Assembly: GCA_944390265.1 (NCBI GenBank)
Contig: CALXPK010000070.1
Location: forward strand, 1 to 35,654
Direction of reading: 5' to 3'
DNA: 35,654 nt
Origin: an uncultured Alphaproteobacteria bacterium
GTDB lineage: Bacteria; Pseudomonadota; Alphaproteobacteria; RF32; CAG-239
Below the pieces are notes generated by a model, which saw only the letters and a program-made list of their open reading frames with translations, ran no database searches and was not told where the DNA came from. The position numbers were made by a program, and so were the translations under genes. This document shows positions 16,985-24,299 of the stretch, in pieces (position 1 is the first letter of the stretch; each line of letters starts with the position of its first letter).

Positions 16985-18079
16985 TTAAATATCATCTTGC
17001 TTACAGATAAAACCGCCGCCCATGACCCTTGTCTTATTATAAATGCAACAGCCTTGGCCGGGGGCAACGCCGTAAAAATCGTTCAGCAAATTGACTTCTG
17101 CCATGCCATTTGCCAAAAAATGGATGCGGGCCGGAACTTCTTTTTGTCGTGAGCGCAGCTTGACCATATATTCTCCGTCAAGAGGGGCGTCTTCGGCCAG
17201 CCAGTTGACATCTTTTATCAGCACTTTCTTTTGCTTGAGCTCGTCTTCGTGGCCGACAATCAGTCGGTTGTTTTTTACATCTAGCTTCAAGACATATAGA
17301 ATGCCGATATCGCCGCCGATGCCCAAGCCGCGTCTTTGTCCAACCGTGTAGTTTATCAACCCTTTATGCCGGCCGATGATTTTGCCGTCGGTCAAGACTA
17401 TATCTCCTTCGGTATTTTGAAAATCGGGATTGAGTGCTTTTATCAAGTCGGCATATTTGCCATTGCTGACAAAACAAATGTCCTGACTATCGGATTTTTT
17501 ATAAATTTCCAAACCGGCGGACTGAACCAAAGCCCGCGTTTCTTCTTTGGTATAGACTGCCAGCGGACAGCGTAACATTTCCAAATTGTGCTTTGCAACA
17601 TCAAACAAAAAATAGCTTTGGTCTTTTTTTAAATCGGCTCCTTTATGCAATTCCACGCCGTTTGTCGTTAGCCGGATATCGGCATAGTGGCCGGTGACCA
17701 AAATATCAGCCCCAAACTCACGGGCTTTATCGGCCAAGAGCCCGAGTTTGATATGGCGGTTGCACAAAATGCAGGGTGAGGGGGTCAGCCCTTCCTGATA
17801 AGCCGAGGTGAAATAGTGTACCACCTTATCGGCAAACTCTTTTTTATAGTCGATAAAATGATGCTCAATGCCCAAAATTTTTGCCACTTTGGCGGCATCT
17901 TGGATGGAAGAAATTTCGGGAGCGTATGGCGGCTGCAACAAATCCATGGTTAGGCCGAAAACTTCGTATCCTTGCTGTTTGAGCATGATGGCTGCGGCTG
18001 AGCTATCCACCCCGCCGGACATGGCTACACAGACTTTGGTTTGCGCGTTGGGTTTGTTGAGGCCAAGAGAGTTAAGCAT
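16985..18079 (-). CDS. mnmA: tRNA-specific 2-thiouridylase MnmA
   Basis: Thiolates U34 of Lys, Glu and Gln tRNAs using sulfur relayed from a cysteine desulfurase. About 364 residues. The PP-loop SGGVDSS is near the N-terminus; the catalytic cysteines lie in PCILCN and SQDICFV; the GHYA, DQSYFLF and [10 protein letters not shown] motifs are all present. I chose the ATG at 18079 (overlapping the cysE stop, with CAGGAAAA upstream); an in-frame ATG eight codons earlier is possible. Tight overlap with cysE means co-transcription. Both genes concern sulfur (cysteine synthesis, tRNA thiolation), which may explain the pairing. Confidence 0.95.
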   Translation of the reverse strand: MLNSLGLNKPNAQTKVCVAMSGGVDSSAAAIMLKQQGYEVFGLTMDLLQPPYAPEISSIQDAAKVAKILGIEHHFIDYKKEFADKVVHYFTSAYQEGLTPSPCILCNRHIKLGLLADKAREFGADILVTGHYADIRLTTNGVELHKGADLKKDQSYFLFDVAKHNLEMLRCPLAVYTKEETRALVQSAGLEIYKKSDSQDICFVSNGKYADLIKALNPDFQNTEGDIVLTDGKIIGRHKGLINYTVGQRRGLGIGGDIGILYVLKLDVKNNRLIVGHEDELKQKKVLIKDVNWLAEDAPLDGEYMVKLRSRQKEVPARIHFLANGMAEVNLLNDFYGVAPGQGCCIYNKTRVMGGGFICKQDDI

Positions 18080-18758
18080 CTTTTTTTCCTGCTTTGAGTT
18101 CATTAATTTCTTTTTGTAATTTGATTATTTCTTCGTTCAATTTTTCAATTTTTTCCGATATCGGGTCTTTGATTTGTGCGGTTACACCATAAGCCTCAAA
18201 ACGCTTTTTCTCTTCTTTGCTTTGTTGGCTATGATGTGCCGGCACGCCGACAACCGTCATGTTGGCCGCAACATCTTTTAGAACAACGGCATTGGAGCCG
18301 ACCTTGACATTGTTGCCGATGGTTATGGGGCCCAAAATTTGGGCGCCGGAGCCGATAATTACATTGTGGCCGATTGTTGGGTGGCGCTTGGTCATGACTT
18401 TGCCTTTTTCGTTAAATACGGTTGTTCCGCCCAAGGTCACATCATGATACATGGTGACGTTGTTGCCGATTTCTGCCGTTTCTCCTATCACAACGCCCAT
18501 GCCGTGGTCAATGAAAAAACCTTCGCCGATTTTGGCTCCCGGATGAATCTCGATTCCGGTTAAAAAACGAGCAATTTGTGAAAAAACGCGCGCCGTCAGC
18601 TTAAAATTTTTTTTCCAGAGAAAATGATTGAAACGATATAACAAAATGGCATGAAGCCCCGAAGAACAGAGAATCGCCGTCATTCTGTTTCCGGTGGCGG
18701 GGTCGCGGGCGATGACGGCATCAACGTCTTTTAAAATTAACTTGTATTTTTCAATCAT
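18072..18758 (-). CDS. cysE: Serine O-acetyltransferase
   Basis: Acetylates serine with acetyl-CoA, the first step of cysteine synthesis. The 228 residues hold a short N-terminal helical domain and the left-handed beta-helix: [31 protein letters not shown] and the catalytic-site DVTLGGT and [16 protein letters not shown] repeats. It is of the shorter EpsC/SrpH-like type rather than the long enterobacterial CysE. The C-terminus has an unusual heptad-rich tail (about residues 198-222, [16 protein letters not shown]) predicted to be a coiled coil, which could stabilise trimers or replace the usual CysK-binding tail. It is the first gene of the cysE-mnmA operon. Confidence 0.93.
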   Translation of the reverse strand: MIEKYKLILKDVDAVIARDPATGNRMTAILCSSGLHAILLYRFNHFLWKKNFKLTARVFSQIARFLTGIEIHPGAKIGEGFFIDHGMGVVIGETAEIGNNVTMYHDVTLGGTTVFNEKGKVMTKRHPTIGHNVIIGSGAQILGPITIGNNVKVGSNAVVLKDVAANMTVVGVPAHHSQQSKEEKKRFEAYGVTAQIKDPISEKIEKLNEEIIKLQKEINELKAGKKDA

Positions 18759-18853
18759 TTTGTGCTACATTCCTCAAAAAATTAATAATTTATATATCTT
18801 TGCCGATATATTATACTAAAGATGTTAAATTTTAAGTTAAGAAGAGAATTTAT

Positions 18854-19642
18854 ATGACTGAAGTACTTTTTAACGGTTTGGCCGGCAGATTGGAAGGCCG
18901 GTATCATCAAAGTGATAAACCCGGTGCGCCGATTGCTTTGATTTTGCACCCGCATCCGCAATATGGCGGTACCATGAACAACAAAGTGGTCTATACTTTG
19001 TTCAGTTGTTTTGAGCGCTTGGGCTTTTCGGTCTTGCGCTTCAATTTCAGAAGCGTGGGGCGTTCTCAAGGCGAGTTTGAAGATGGTCCGGGCGAGCTTT
19101 CCGATGCCACCGTGGCTTTGGATTGGCTGCAATCGGTTAATCCGGAAGCACGTCAATGCTGGATTGCCGGATATTCTTTCGGGGCTTGGATTGGTTTGCA
19201 ACTCTTGATGCGTCGTCCCGATATTAACAATTTTATTGCCGTGTCTCCTCCGGCTAATGAAAAAGATTTTTCTTTCTTGGCTCCATGCCCGACTTCCGGT
19301 TTGATTGTGCAAGGCGGCGCTGATGAAATTGTCAATCCACAGAGTGTGGCCACGCTTGCCAAACGCCTGAATACGCAACGCAACGTACAGGTCGATTTTG
19401 CGCTTTTGGAAGAGGCTGACCATATGTATAATAACCATTTGGTTGACTTATACAAAATTGCCGGCAACTATATTATTGAAGCCGTCAAAAAGAAAGCACC
19501 GCAGAAAAAACGCCGCGGTCGTCGCAAAAAGGTTGAAATGCAAGACGAGGAGCCTTTAATGCTTACCGATGACACCGCTGATGCGGCCGAAAATGATGAG
19601 CTTGATGATGATTTCGGCGATGAAGGTGACGAGGAAGAATAG
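18854..19642 (+). CDS. Alpha/beta hydrolase with charged C-terminal tail
   Basis: Soluble alpha/beta hydrolase (262 residues) of the COG2945-type group. Visible are HPHPQYGGTM (31-41, oxyanion region), the nucleophile elbow GYSFGAW (S108), GGADEIV (acid D157) and ADHMY (H190). The tail after residue 210 is odd: a strongly basic patch KKKAPQKKRRGRRKK, then a nearly pure acidic stretch ending DDDFGDEGDEEE. Nucleic-acid or polyanion binding by the basic patch, masked by the acidic end, is inference. It is divergent from cysE and followed by a terminator. The substrate is unknown. Confidence 0.88.
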   Translation: MTEVLFNGLAGRLEGRYHQSDKPGAPIALILHPHPQYGGTMNNKVVYTLFSCFERLGFSVLRFNFRSVGRSQGEFEDGPGELSDATVALDWLQSVNPEARQCWIAGYSFGAWIGLQLLMRRPDINNFIAVSPPANEKDFSFLAPCPTSGLIVQGGADEIVNPQSVATLAKRLNTQRNVQVDFALLEEADHMYNNHLVDLYKIAGNYIIEAVKKKAPQKKRRGRRKKVEMQDEEPLMLTDDTADAAENDELDDDFGDEGDEEE

Positions 19643-19658
19643 ATTGGCAAAAAATCTA

Positions 19659-19692
19659 AAAAAAAAGCGGAGCTTTAAGCTCCGTTTTTTTT
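19659..19692. terminator. Bidirectional terminator between hydrolase and RHH genes
   Basis: CGGAGCTT/AAGCTCCG stem (19668-19684) flanked by A and T runs; the stop codon of the minus-strand RHH gene lies inside the stem. Confidence 0.9.
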
Positions 19693-19893
19693 GTTTTTGA
19701 CATATTCCAAAATATAAACCCTGATGGCGCTTGATAGATTTTCATGTTCACGCAAAGAATCAATTTCTGTTATTATCTCATTGATTGTTTGATGTTTTTC
19801 TTTTGCAATATTTTGCAACTCAAGCCAAAATTCTGCCTCCAAAGAAATGCTGGTTTGATGCCTGCCGGCGATGACTACGGAAATTTTTTTCAT
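19675..19893 (-). CDS. Ribbon-helix-helix domain protein (RHH_4-type)
   Basis: 72 residues: a short strand (KKISVVIAGRHQTSISLEAEF) followed by two helices (WLELQNIAKEKHQTINEIITEI and NLSSAIRVYILEYV), the layout of the alphaproteobacterial RHH_4 family, often found next to sspB. Probably a DNA-binding dimer with an unknown target. Its ATG overlaps the sspB stop by 4 bp (ATGA), so translation is coupled. The end of the gene lies inside the terminator stem. Confidence 0.88.
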   Translation of the reverse strand: MKKISVVIAGRHQTSISLEAEFWLELQNIAKEKHQTINEIITEIDSLREHENLSSAIRVYILEYVKNKKNGA

Positions 19894-20363
19894 TTATTTT
19901 TTTTACGGAAAGCATCAATGGAGACAACCGTGGCTGCGCCGGAAACTTTTTTCTCTTTTTCTTCGGTCGGGACAGAGGCGCTGTTGGCGGAAGATGGCTC
20001 ATCGCCGGCGGCAAAGCTCAGACCAAACTTGGCATAAGGGTCGGCAAAATAGGTGATGGCCTCAAAGGGAACGGATAAATTTTGTTGGATGCCGCCAAAG
20101 CTCAAATCTACCGAAAAATGGTCAGCTTCAACCCGCAAGTTGGCAAACTGATGTTGTAAGACAATGGTCATTTCTTCCGGATATTGGCTTTTGAGATAAT
20201 CGGAAATTTGGGTGCGCGGATGGTTGGTTTTGAAGGTGATGTAAAAATGGTTTTCTCCGGGAAGACCTTGTCTTTCGGCAATTTTCAAAGCCTCAACCAC
20301 AACATTTTTCAATGATTTTTCAATCAGCTTATCATAATTTATTTCGGTTAAAAATTCTTCCAT
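19890..20363 (-). CDS. sspB: ClpXP adaptor protein SspB
   Basis: Delivers ssrA-tagged proteins to ClpXP. The 157 residues follow the alphaproteobacterial SspB pattern: an N-terminal helix (INYDKLIEKSLKNVVVEALKIAERQGLPG), HFYITFKTNHPRTQISDYLKSQYPEEMTIVLQHQF, the LRVEADHFSVDLSFGG(I)QQNLSVPFEAI core that binds the tag, a flexible Ser/Glu-rich linker, and the C-terminal ClpX-binding tail VVSIDAFRKKNK. It has AAGGTG five bases before ATG. It begins about 26 bp downstream of the terminator-like end of the ssrA gene on the same strand, so the tag RNA and the tag adaptor are neighbours and may share a transcript. Confidence 0.95.
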   Translation of the reverse strand: MEEFLTEINYDKLIEKSLKNVVVEALKIAERQGLPGENHFYITFKTNHPRTQISDYLKSQYPEEMTIVLQHQFANLRVEADHFSVDLSFGGIQQNLSVPFEAITYFADPYAKFGLSFAAGDEPSSANSASVPTEEKEKKVSGAATVVSIDAFRKKNK

Positions 20364-20388
20364 TTTATCACCTTGAAATTGGGTTAAG

Positions 20389-20419
20389 AGAAAAGGGCCG
20401 TTCTGTTGCTGGGTGGCCC
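20389..20419 (-). terminator. Terminator-like hairpin at the 3' end of ssrA
   Basis: On the minus strand GGGCC and GGCCC (20415-20419 and 20395-20399) can pair around a 15-base loop, followed by four T residues. It may equally be a processing stem of the pre-tmRNA. Confidence 0.55.
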
Positions 20420-20709
20420 AAACCCCACTTTCAACTATCCATAGTTAAAAGAATTTCATTTTGTTGCGACTACAAATTAAGCAGCCATTGCAACAGGAGC
20501 TACGTTATTATCGTTAGCATTCATTTAAGTTGAACCGATAACGGTGGTATCTCACCGGGTACGACATACATATCTTTACTGTTCCCAATCAAGCCTGTTT
20601 CACCCCCCATATCGGGTTGTTCCTTTTTGGTGGAGGTGCCGGGTACCGCCCCCGGGTCTTGAAAACCTATTTCATACAGCCTCTAGTACCATAGCTGATT
20701 GCTCAGCAA
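20389..20709 (-). ncRNA. ssrA: Circularly permuted (two-piece) tmRNA
   Basis: Rescues stalled ribosomes with SmpB. On the minus strand the acceptor piece comes first and ends in CACCTCC-ACCA (20638 down to 20628). A 20-base intervening segment follows, then the coding piece starts GGGGGTGAAACAGG at 20607; GGGGGTG and CACCTCC form the acceptor stem with one G-U pair. The tag frame (20518 down to 20477) reads ANDNNVAPVAMAA then TAA, ending in the AA needed by ClpX and starting with the alphaproteobacterial AND. The acceptor T-arm has the unusual loop (CCGGGggcggtaCCCGG) seen in this class. The 5' end is placed from the -10 box; the 3' end is approximate. Confidence 0.95.
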
Positions 20710-20714
20710 GTCTT

Positions 20715-20743
20715 AATATAGGGAATATCGGCGCATTTTGCAA
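20715..20743 (-). promoter_or_regulatory. Candidate sigma-70 promoter of ssrA
   Basis: Minus strand: TTGCAA (20743-20738), a 17-bp spacer and TATATT (20720-20715), leading into the acceptor piece about 7 bp later. Confidence 0.7.
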
Positions 20744-20755
20744 GCCTTATCTTGC

Positions 20756-20783
20756 TTGACAAAAAAATATTTAATGTTATCTT
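20756..20783 (+). promoter_or_regulatory. Candidate sigma-70 promoter of the 20819 gene
   Basis: Perfect -35 box TTGACA (20756-20761), a 16-bp spacer and TATCTT (20778-20783). It lies 12 bp from the divergent ssrA promoter. Confidence 0.65.
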
Positions 20784-20818
20784 TTTTGTAATCAACTTAT
20801 TATTTAAATTTTACAATT

Positions 20819-21202
20819 ATGGACAGAAAAGAAATGATTGAGAGTCTTGATCAGAGAGATCAGATTCTCTTTGCCATGTTAATGCATGCGAACGAGGAAA
20901 CTCTTTTGCAGATGTTTGTCGATGGTTATACGTTGAGCGTAACCGCCTTGGAGATATTATATCTCCGTGGTTTTCCCTCTTGTTTTATTAGGGAATGTAT
21001 CCAAAAAACCAAATATTATACCGGCGGGGAAAAATTTTATCGCTGGTTGTGCGCTTATCTTGGTTGGCAGGCGGCTGAAGATTTTATTTTAAGCCAATGT
21101 GATTTTGATGATGAGTTTTTGGGGCTTCTTTCCGATGCCAGTTTGGAACGCTATAAGCGGCAGGAAATATTGAAACTGAAAAAAGCTCGTGCCATTGAGT
21201 GA
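20819..21202 (+). CDS. Hypothetical protein (127 residues), no Shine-Dalgarno
   Basis: Unrecognised, soluble and helical. Distinct segments are MDRKEMIESLDQRDQILFAML, LEILYLRGFPSCF and EKFYRWLCAYLGWQAAEDFIL; tryptophans and cysteines are frequent. The upstream sequence is purely A/T-rich with no ribosome binding site, unlike most genes here, so the mRNA may start near the codon or use an unstructured leader; the promoter lies only 36 bp before ATG. It is followed by a terminator, so it is a single-gene unit divergent from ssrA. Confidence 0.8.
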   Translation: MDRKEMIESLDQRDQILFAMLMHANEETLLQMFVDGYTLSVTALEILYLRGFPSCFIRECIQKTKYYTGGEKFYRWLCAYLGWQAAEDFILSQCDFDDEFLGLLSDASLERYKRQEILKLKKARAIE

Positions 21203-21221
21203 TCTTTTTTCTAAAAAATTT

Positions 21222-21255
21222 TGAGGCTGGGGAATCTTTCTTCAGCCTTTTTTTA
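21222..21255 (+). terminator. Intrinsic terminator after the 127-residue gene
   Basis: AGGCTG (21224-21229) pairs with CAGCCT (21243-21248), followed by seven T residues. Confidence 0.85.
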
Positions 21256-21292
21256 TATTTATTTGCTATTCTTCTCTTAAAGGAGAAAAAAT

Positions 21293-21856
21293 ATGACTAA
21301 AGTTGCCATTTGGTGCCGCCATGCACAAGATAATTTGATTGCCGTCGGAAAAAATATTCCCTGGCAGATAAAGTCTGATTCCGAGTTTTTTATTCATGTG
21401 GTGGAAGGAGGCAACGTGGTGATGGGACGCTTGACTTATGAAGCCTTGCCGAATCGGACGATTCCCAATTGCAAAATTTATGTTTTGACCTCGGATTACA
21501 CCTACAAAGTTTCGGACAAAGACAATCATTTTGTGGTTTCTGATGTGCGTGATTTTAAGGATTTTCCCGAGGATTTATACATTGCCGGCGGGGCTAAGGT
21601 TTATGAATCTTTTTTGACCGGCGGGGCCAAGCTCTTGCCCGATATTGTGGTCGATTGTGTTTATGACGGAGAGATTTTGCCCAACCTGAAAGGGGATAAA
21701 ATCAACATCTCTTCTTGCTTGCCGGTCTTGGCCAAAAAATATGCAAAAGTTGCTGAAAATCAAGTTGATGGCGTGGAGCGTCGGATGCTTATTAAACGCG
21801 GCGATTTTGTTGACCAAGCGGTGATGAAAAAAATTTTGACACTGTTGCAAAATTAG
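21293..21856 (+). CDS. folA: Divergent dihydrofolate reductase
   Basis: Reduces dihydrofolate to tetrahydrofolate. The 187-residue protein keeps the DHFR plan: an N-terminal strand, the NIPW substrate motif (21-24) with the carboxylate D29 in IKSDSEFF, the NADPH-binding VVMGRLTYEALPNR (about 42-55), and YIAGGAKVYE near 95-105. Less usual are CRHAQDNLIAVGKN in place of the canonical first loop and an extended C-terminal part after residue 125. It starts with AAAGGAG upstream. It is close to thyX and dut, making a small thymidylate-metabolism group. A related RibD-type reductase fold is the main alternative. Confidence 0.85.
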   Translation: MTKVAIWCRHAQDNLIAVGKNIPWQIKSDSEFFIHVVEGGNVVMGRLTYEALPNRTIPNCKIYVLTSDYTYKVSDKDNHFVVSDVRDFKDFPEDLYIAGGAKVYESFLTGGAKLLPDIVVDCVYDGEILPNLKGDKINISSCLPVLAKKYAKVAENQVDGVERRMLIKRGDFVDQAVMKKILTLLQN

Positions 21857-21859
21857 GTC

Positions 21860-21887
21860 TTGACTTTCTCTCAAATGTGAATATCAT
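21860..21887 (+). promoter_or_regulatory. Candidate promoter of the 21943 gene
   Basis: TTGACT (21860-21865), a 16-bp spacer and TATCAT (21882-21887) lie just after the folA stop. Confidence 0.55.
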
Positions 21888-21942
21888 GCCGACTTCGTTC
21901 CGAAATTAAATCATGTTATGAGGATATTTTTAAGAGAGCATT

Positions 21943-22467
21943 ATGAAAGTGCAATATCATAAATTTTGCCTGAATGCTTTGACAAAACAGGCGGTTTTAT
22001 GTGCTGAGAACAGCAAAACACTCAGCTCTCTTTCTATATCCGATTTGGTGATGCTGAAAGCTGAATTGTATGGTATGTATAATTTGAGCACGGAAGAGTT
22101 GATTGACTTTTTGAATGCTCCAAATCGCAAAAAAATGCATGATGTTTCAGACATGGATGATGACGAAAAACGGGTGGTTCGTGCCTTGATTCGCTTGAAT
22201 GCTCATGCGCGCCGAAGAATGCTGAAAATTGCTCGCGATTTTCGCGAGAAAAAACCTTCGGCCAGCCGTCAGGATGTTCATGATTTGGCTTTTGTTTTTC
22301 GGAACAACGGTCGAGATTTTACTCCTTATCCGGAGGTCAAACAGATGAACGCCGAGGTGGCTTGGTATCATCACCAAAAGCTGATTGCTCTGAAAAAGTC
22401 TGTTTGGAAAAAGTTTTTGATTAAGAAATTCGGTCATGCCCTGGATTCGGCAAAAAAATGTTTTTGA
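21943..22467 (+). CDS. Hypothetical protein, probably frameshifted at a poly-A run
   Basis: Unrecognised basic helical protein; 174 residues to the first stop. The N-terminal region (about 1-60) is helical, a VSDMDDDEKRVVRALIRLNAHARRRMLKIARDF helix follows, then DLAFVFRNNGRDFTPYPEVKQMNAEVAWYHHQKL. The frame ends at 22467 just after seven A residues (22452-22458). One base fewer in that run would let the frame continue 38 codons from 22466 to the stop at 22580-22582, through FDNCVSGLEYWLDDGGSRS, a protein-like sequence right up to the terminator. Either an assembly/sequencing indel, a real mutation or a slippage site is present. The start has GAGAG upstream. Confidence 0.75.
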   Translation: MKVQYHKFCLNALTKQAVLCAENSKTLSSLSISDLVMLKAELYGMYNLSTEELIDFLNAPNRKKMHDVSDMDDDEKRVVRALIRLNAHARRRMLKIARDFREKKPSASRQDVHDLAFVFRNNGRDFTPYPEVKQMNAEVAWYHHQKLIALKKSVWKKFLIKKFGHALDSAKKCF

Positions 22468-22582
22468 TAATTGCGTTTCCGGGCTCGAATACTGGCTGGA
22501 TGATGGTGGTTCTCGCTCATCTGGTCAGAAAGCTCCCGTGAGAGTGGAAAATATTAAGCATCGCTTAGAGAGAACTCACTAA
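22468..22582 (+). pseudogene. Out-of-frame continuation of the 21943 gene
   Basis: The frame from 22466 to TAA 22580 codes SGLEYWLDDGG and APVRVENIKHRLERTH with codon usage like the upstream part and no other explanation for the sequence. It has no start codon or ribosome site of its own, and it fills exactly the gap between the early stop and the terminator. Confidence 0.6.
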
Positions 22583-22610
22583 TTTTTATAAAGTTATAAA
22601 CTCCAAGAAT

Positions 22611-22643
22611 AAAACCCCTGAGAAGTTCATTCCCAGGGGTTTT
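22611..22643. terminator. Bidirectional terminator between the 21943 gene and thyX
   Basis: AAAACCCCTG (22611-22620) and CAGGGGTTTT (22634-22643) form a perfect 10-bp stem between convergent genes. Confidence 0.92.
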
Positions 22644-22655
22644 ATTTATCTTTCT

Positions 22656-23306
22656 TTATGCGGCTTTGGTTTCTTCCAAACCATAAGGAATGTCATCAAA
22701 CAAAACCGGAATGTGTTTTCTGAACTCTTTTAACAACATGAGCATGATGTGTTGAACGCTCGGGTGTGCAGCCGGGGCGCAACGTAGTTTGAAAATGTGG
22801 CGCCACTCTCTGATGTTTGCGGTTATGATGACATCGGCTTTGGTGGAGTGGGGCAGAAGCATTCTCAATTGGTCGGCCTTGGCACCTTTTCCCGCCATTT
22901 CCAGATATGATTTTTCTATCATCTCCATGGTTTTGTACCATATGTTGTAAATATCCGAGCCCTCAATCATATTGCTGGGTTTCATGAAGGTCAGTTCATT
23001 GCCGTATTTGCCTTTGGAATAGTTGCAAAAACGGGTGCTTTCAATGGCAAAACTGGCCATGCGGTGACGGGTTAGGTCTTTATAAGCGCCAACATCGGTG
23101 GTGAGCTTGACCGTGATGGAAAAATGCTCAATCATGGCCTCATGCCCCATTTCAAGCAGCTTTTTTATCATGGCTTTGGCAGAATCGGTGGTGATTTTGT
23201 CTTCACTCTTATAGCAGTTGCGGGCGCATAATTCCAAATGTTTCAAAATATAATCACCGTCAATCGGGGTGATGATTTCGACTTTGGGGTCAACAAGTTT
23301 TACCAT
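22656..23306 (-). CDS. thyX: Flavin-dependent thymidylate synthase
   Basis: Makes dTMP from dUMP with methylene-THF and FAD/NADPH. The 216 residues hold the diagnostic RHRxxS motif (RHRMAS at 80-85), GHEAMIEHFSITV (54-66) and ESTRFCNYS (89-97). I chose ATG 23306, with AGAGG about ten bases upstream, over a TTG three codons earlier that would abut that site. Divergent from dut across 75 bp. ThyX releases THF rather than DHF, so the nearby folA-like gene is not strictly needed for recycling, which makes the grouping informative. Confidence 0.96.
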   Translation of the reverse strand: MVKLVDPKVEIITPIDGDYILKHLELCARNCYKSEDKITTDSAKAMIKKLLEMGHEAMIEHFSITVKLTTDVGAYKDLTRHRMASFAIESTRFCNYSKGKYGNELTFMKPSNMIEGSDIYNIWYKTMEMIEKSYLEMAGKGAKADQLRMLLPHSTKADVIITANIREWRHIFKLRCAPAAHPSVQHIMLMLLKEFRKHIPVLFDDIPYGLEETKAA

Positions 23307-23381
23307 GGTTTTCAAATCCTCTTTTTACAGCTTGCAAATAAAATTATTTCTTTTACATTACAAGAAAAAAAGGAGTTTTGT

Positions 23382-23849
23382 ATGATTAATTATATTTATA
23401 CCCCGATAAAATTTGTGAAACTTTCGCATTATGTGGATAATGAAAATAATTTGACCTATTCTACCGATGGGGCGGCTTGCTTTGATATTTGTGCGGCTCT
23501 TTCCGAGCCTTATGTCTTGAAATCAGGCGAGCGTTTCGGCTTTCCGACGGCAATTAAAACCGCGCCGGAATTTCCGCTCTGGTTTCGCGTCAACTCGCGC
23601 AGCGGTTTGGCCTTGAAGCAAGGCATTTTTGCCATCGGCGGCATTATTGATACCGATTATCGCGGTGAGTGGAAAATCATTCTCGTTAACAGCGGCAGAG
23701 AAGATTATGTGGTTCATCCGGGGGATAAAATTGCCCAAGTGGAGCTGCCTTTTCCATATCGGGCTAAGTTTGAAGAAGTGTCGGCAGAAGAATTTGCCGC
23801 TTTGCAAACCAACCGCGGTGAGGGTGGTTTTGGCTCCAGCGGAAGGTAA
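23382..23849 (+). CDS. dut: Deoxyuridine 5'-triphosphate nucleotidohydrolase
   Basis: Trimeric dUTPase producing dUMP (the ThyX substrate) and keeping uracil out of DNA. All five motifs are visible: GAACFDICA (30-38), SRSGLA (72-77), GGIIDTDYRG (86-95), GDKIAQ (114-119) and RGEGGFGSSG (145-154). 155 residues. ATG 23382 has AAGGAG upstream; the frame is open 5' of it but those residues overlap thyX. Motif 5 carries SSG where STG is usual. Confidence 0.96.
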   Translation: MINYIYTPIKFVKLSHYVDNENNLTYSTDGAACFDICAALSEPYVLKSGERFGFPTAIKTAPEFPLWFRVNSRSGLALKQGIFAIGGIIDTDYRGEWKIILVNSGREDYVVHPGDKIAQVELPFPYRAKFEEVSAEEFAALQTNRGEGGFGSSGR

Positions 23850-23866
23850 ATCTTATTTAAAAAAGC

Positions 23867-23900
23867 AAAAAGCCCGAGTTTCACAACTGGGGCTTTTTTA
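23867..23900 (+). terminator. Intrinsic terminator after dut
   Basis: AAAAAGCCC (23867-23875) pairs with GGGCTTTTT (from 23890), with extra T residues. Confidence 0.85.
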
Positions 23901-23930
23901 AGAATTACATCTAGAAAGACAATTAAGAAT

Positions 23931-24221
23931 TCAATATCTTCTTATCATATATTCTCTGCGTTTGTCTATTGATCTTTCAAGTACGTTGTCCGACTGAAAA
24001 TGGCTGATTTTTTCTTGGTTGAGCGCAACGATTGTAACATTTTTTTTCTTTAATGTTCCTTTGGCATTGTTGCTCAAAAACATTTTGTTTTCAGGAAAAT
24101 CGGCGTGCGGATGTTTCAACATGCTATATGTTTGATAGGTTGTTCCATCTAAAATTATGCCGTTGGTTTGAGCATAGTTTTGGATGGCGCGGGTCATTTC
24201 TAAACTTTTTTCTTTTTCCAT
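23931..24221 (-). CDS. Hypothetical protein (96 residues)
   Basis: Unrecognised small soluble protein. Segments are EMTRAIQNYAQTNGIILDGTTYQTYSMLKHPH, then KKKNVTIVALNQEKISHF and a basic end DKRREYMIRRY. No good ribosome binding site is seen, only A/T-rich sequence. Stands alone between dut and the membrane genes. It could be a spurious frame, but codon composition and a clean start favour a gene. Confidence 0.6.
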   Translation of the reverse strand: MEKEKSLEMTRAIQNYAQTNGIILDGTTYQTYSMLKHPHADFPENKMFLSNNAKGTLKKKNVTIVALNQEKISHFQSDNVLERSIDKRREYMIRRY

Positions 24222-24299
24222 AACTTTATATTTTTAGTGATAATAATACTTGAATTGGAAAAATTCATAGCACAAAGGCTTTGAGAAAGCAAGTTCTTT

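Noticed and set aside
22468..22610. Small structured RNA after the 21943 gene
   Set aside because: The segment has an uninterrupted protein-like frame in register with a one-base frameshift, a simpler explanation than an RNA gene.
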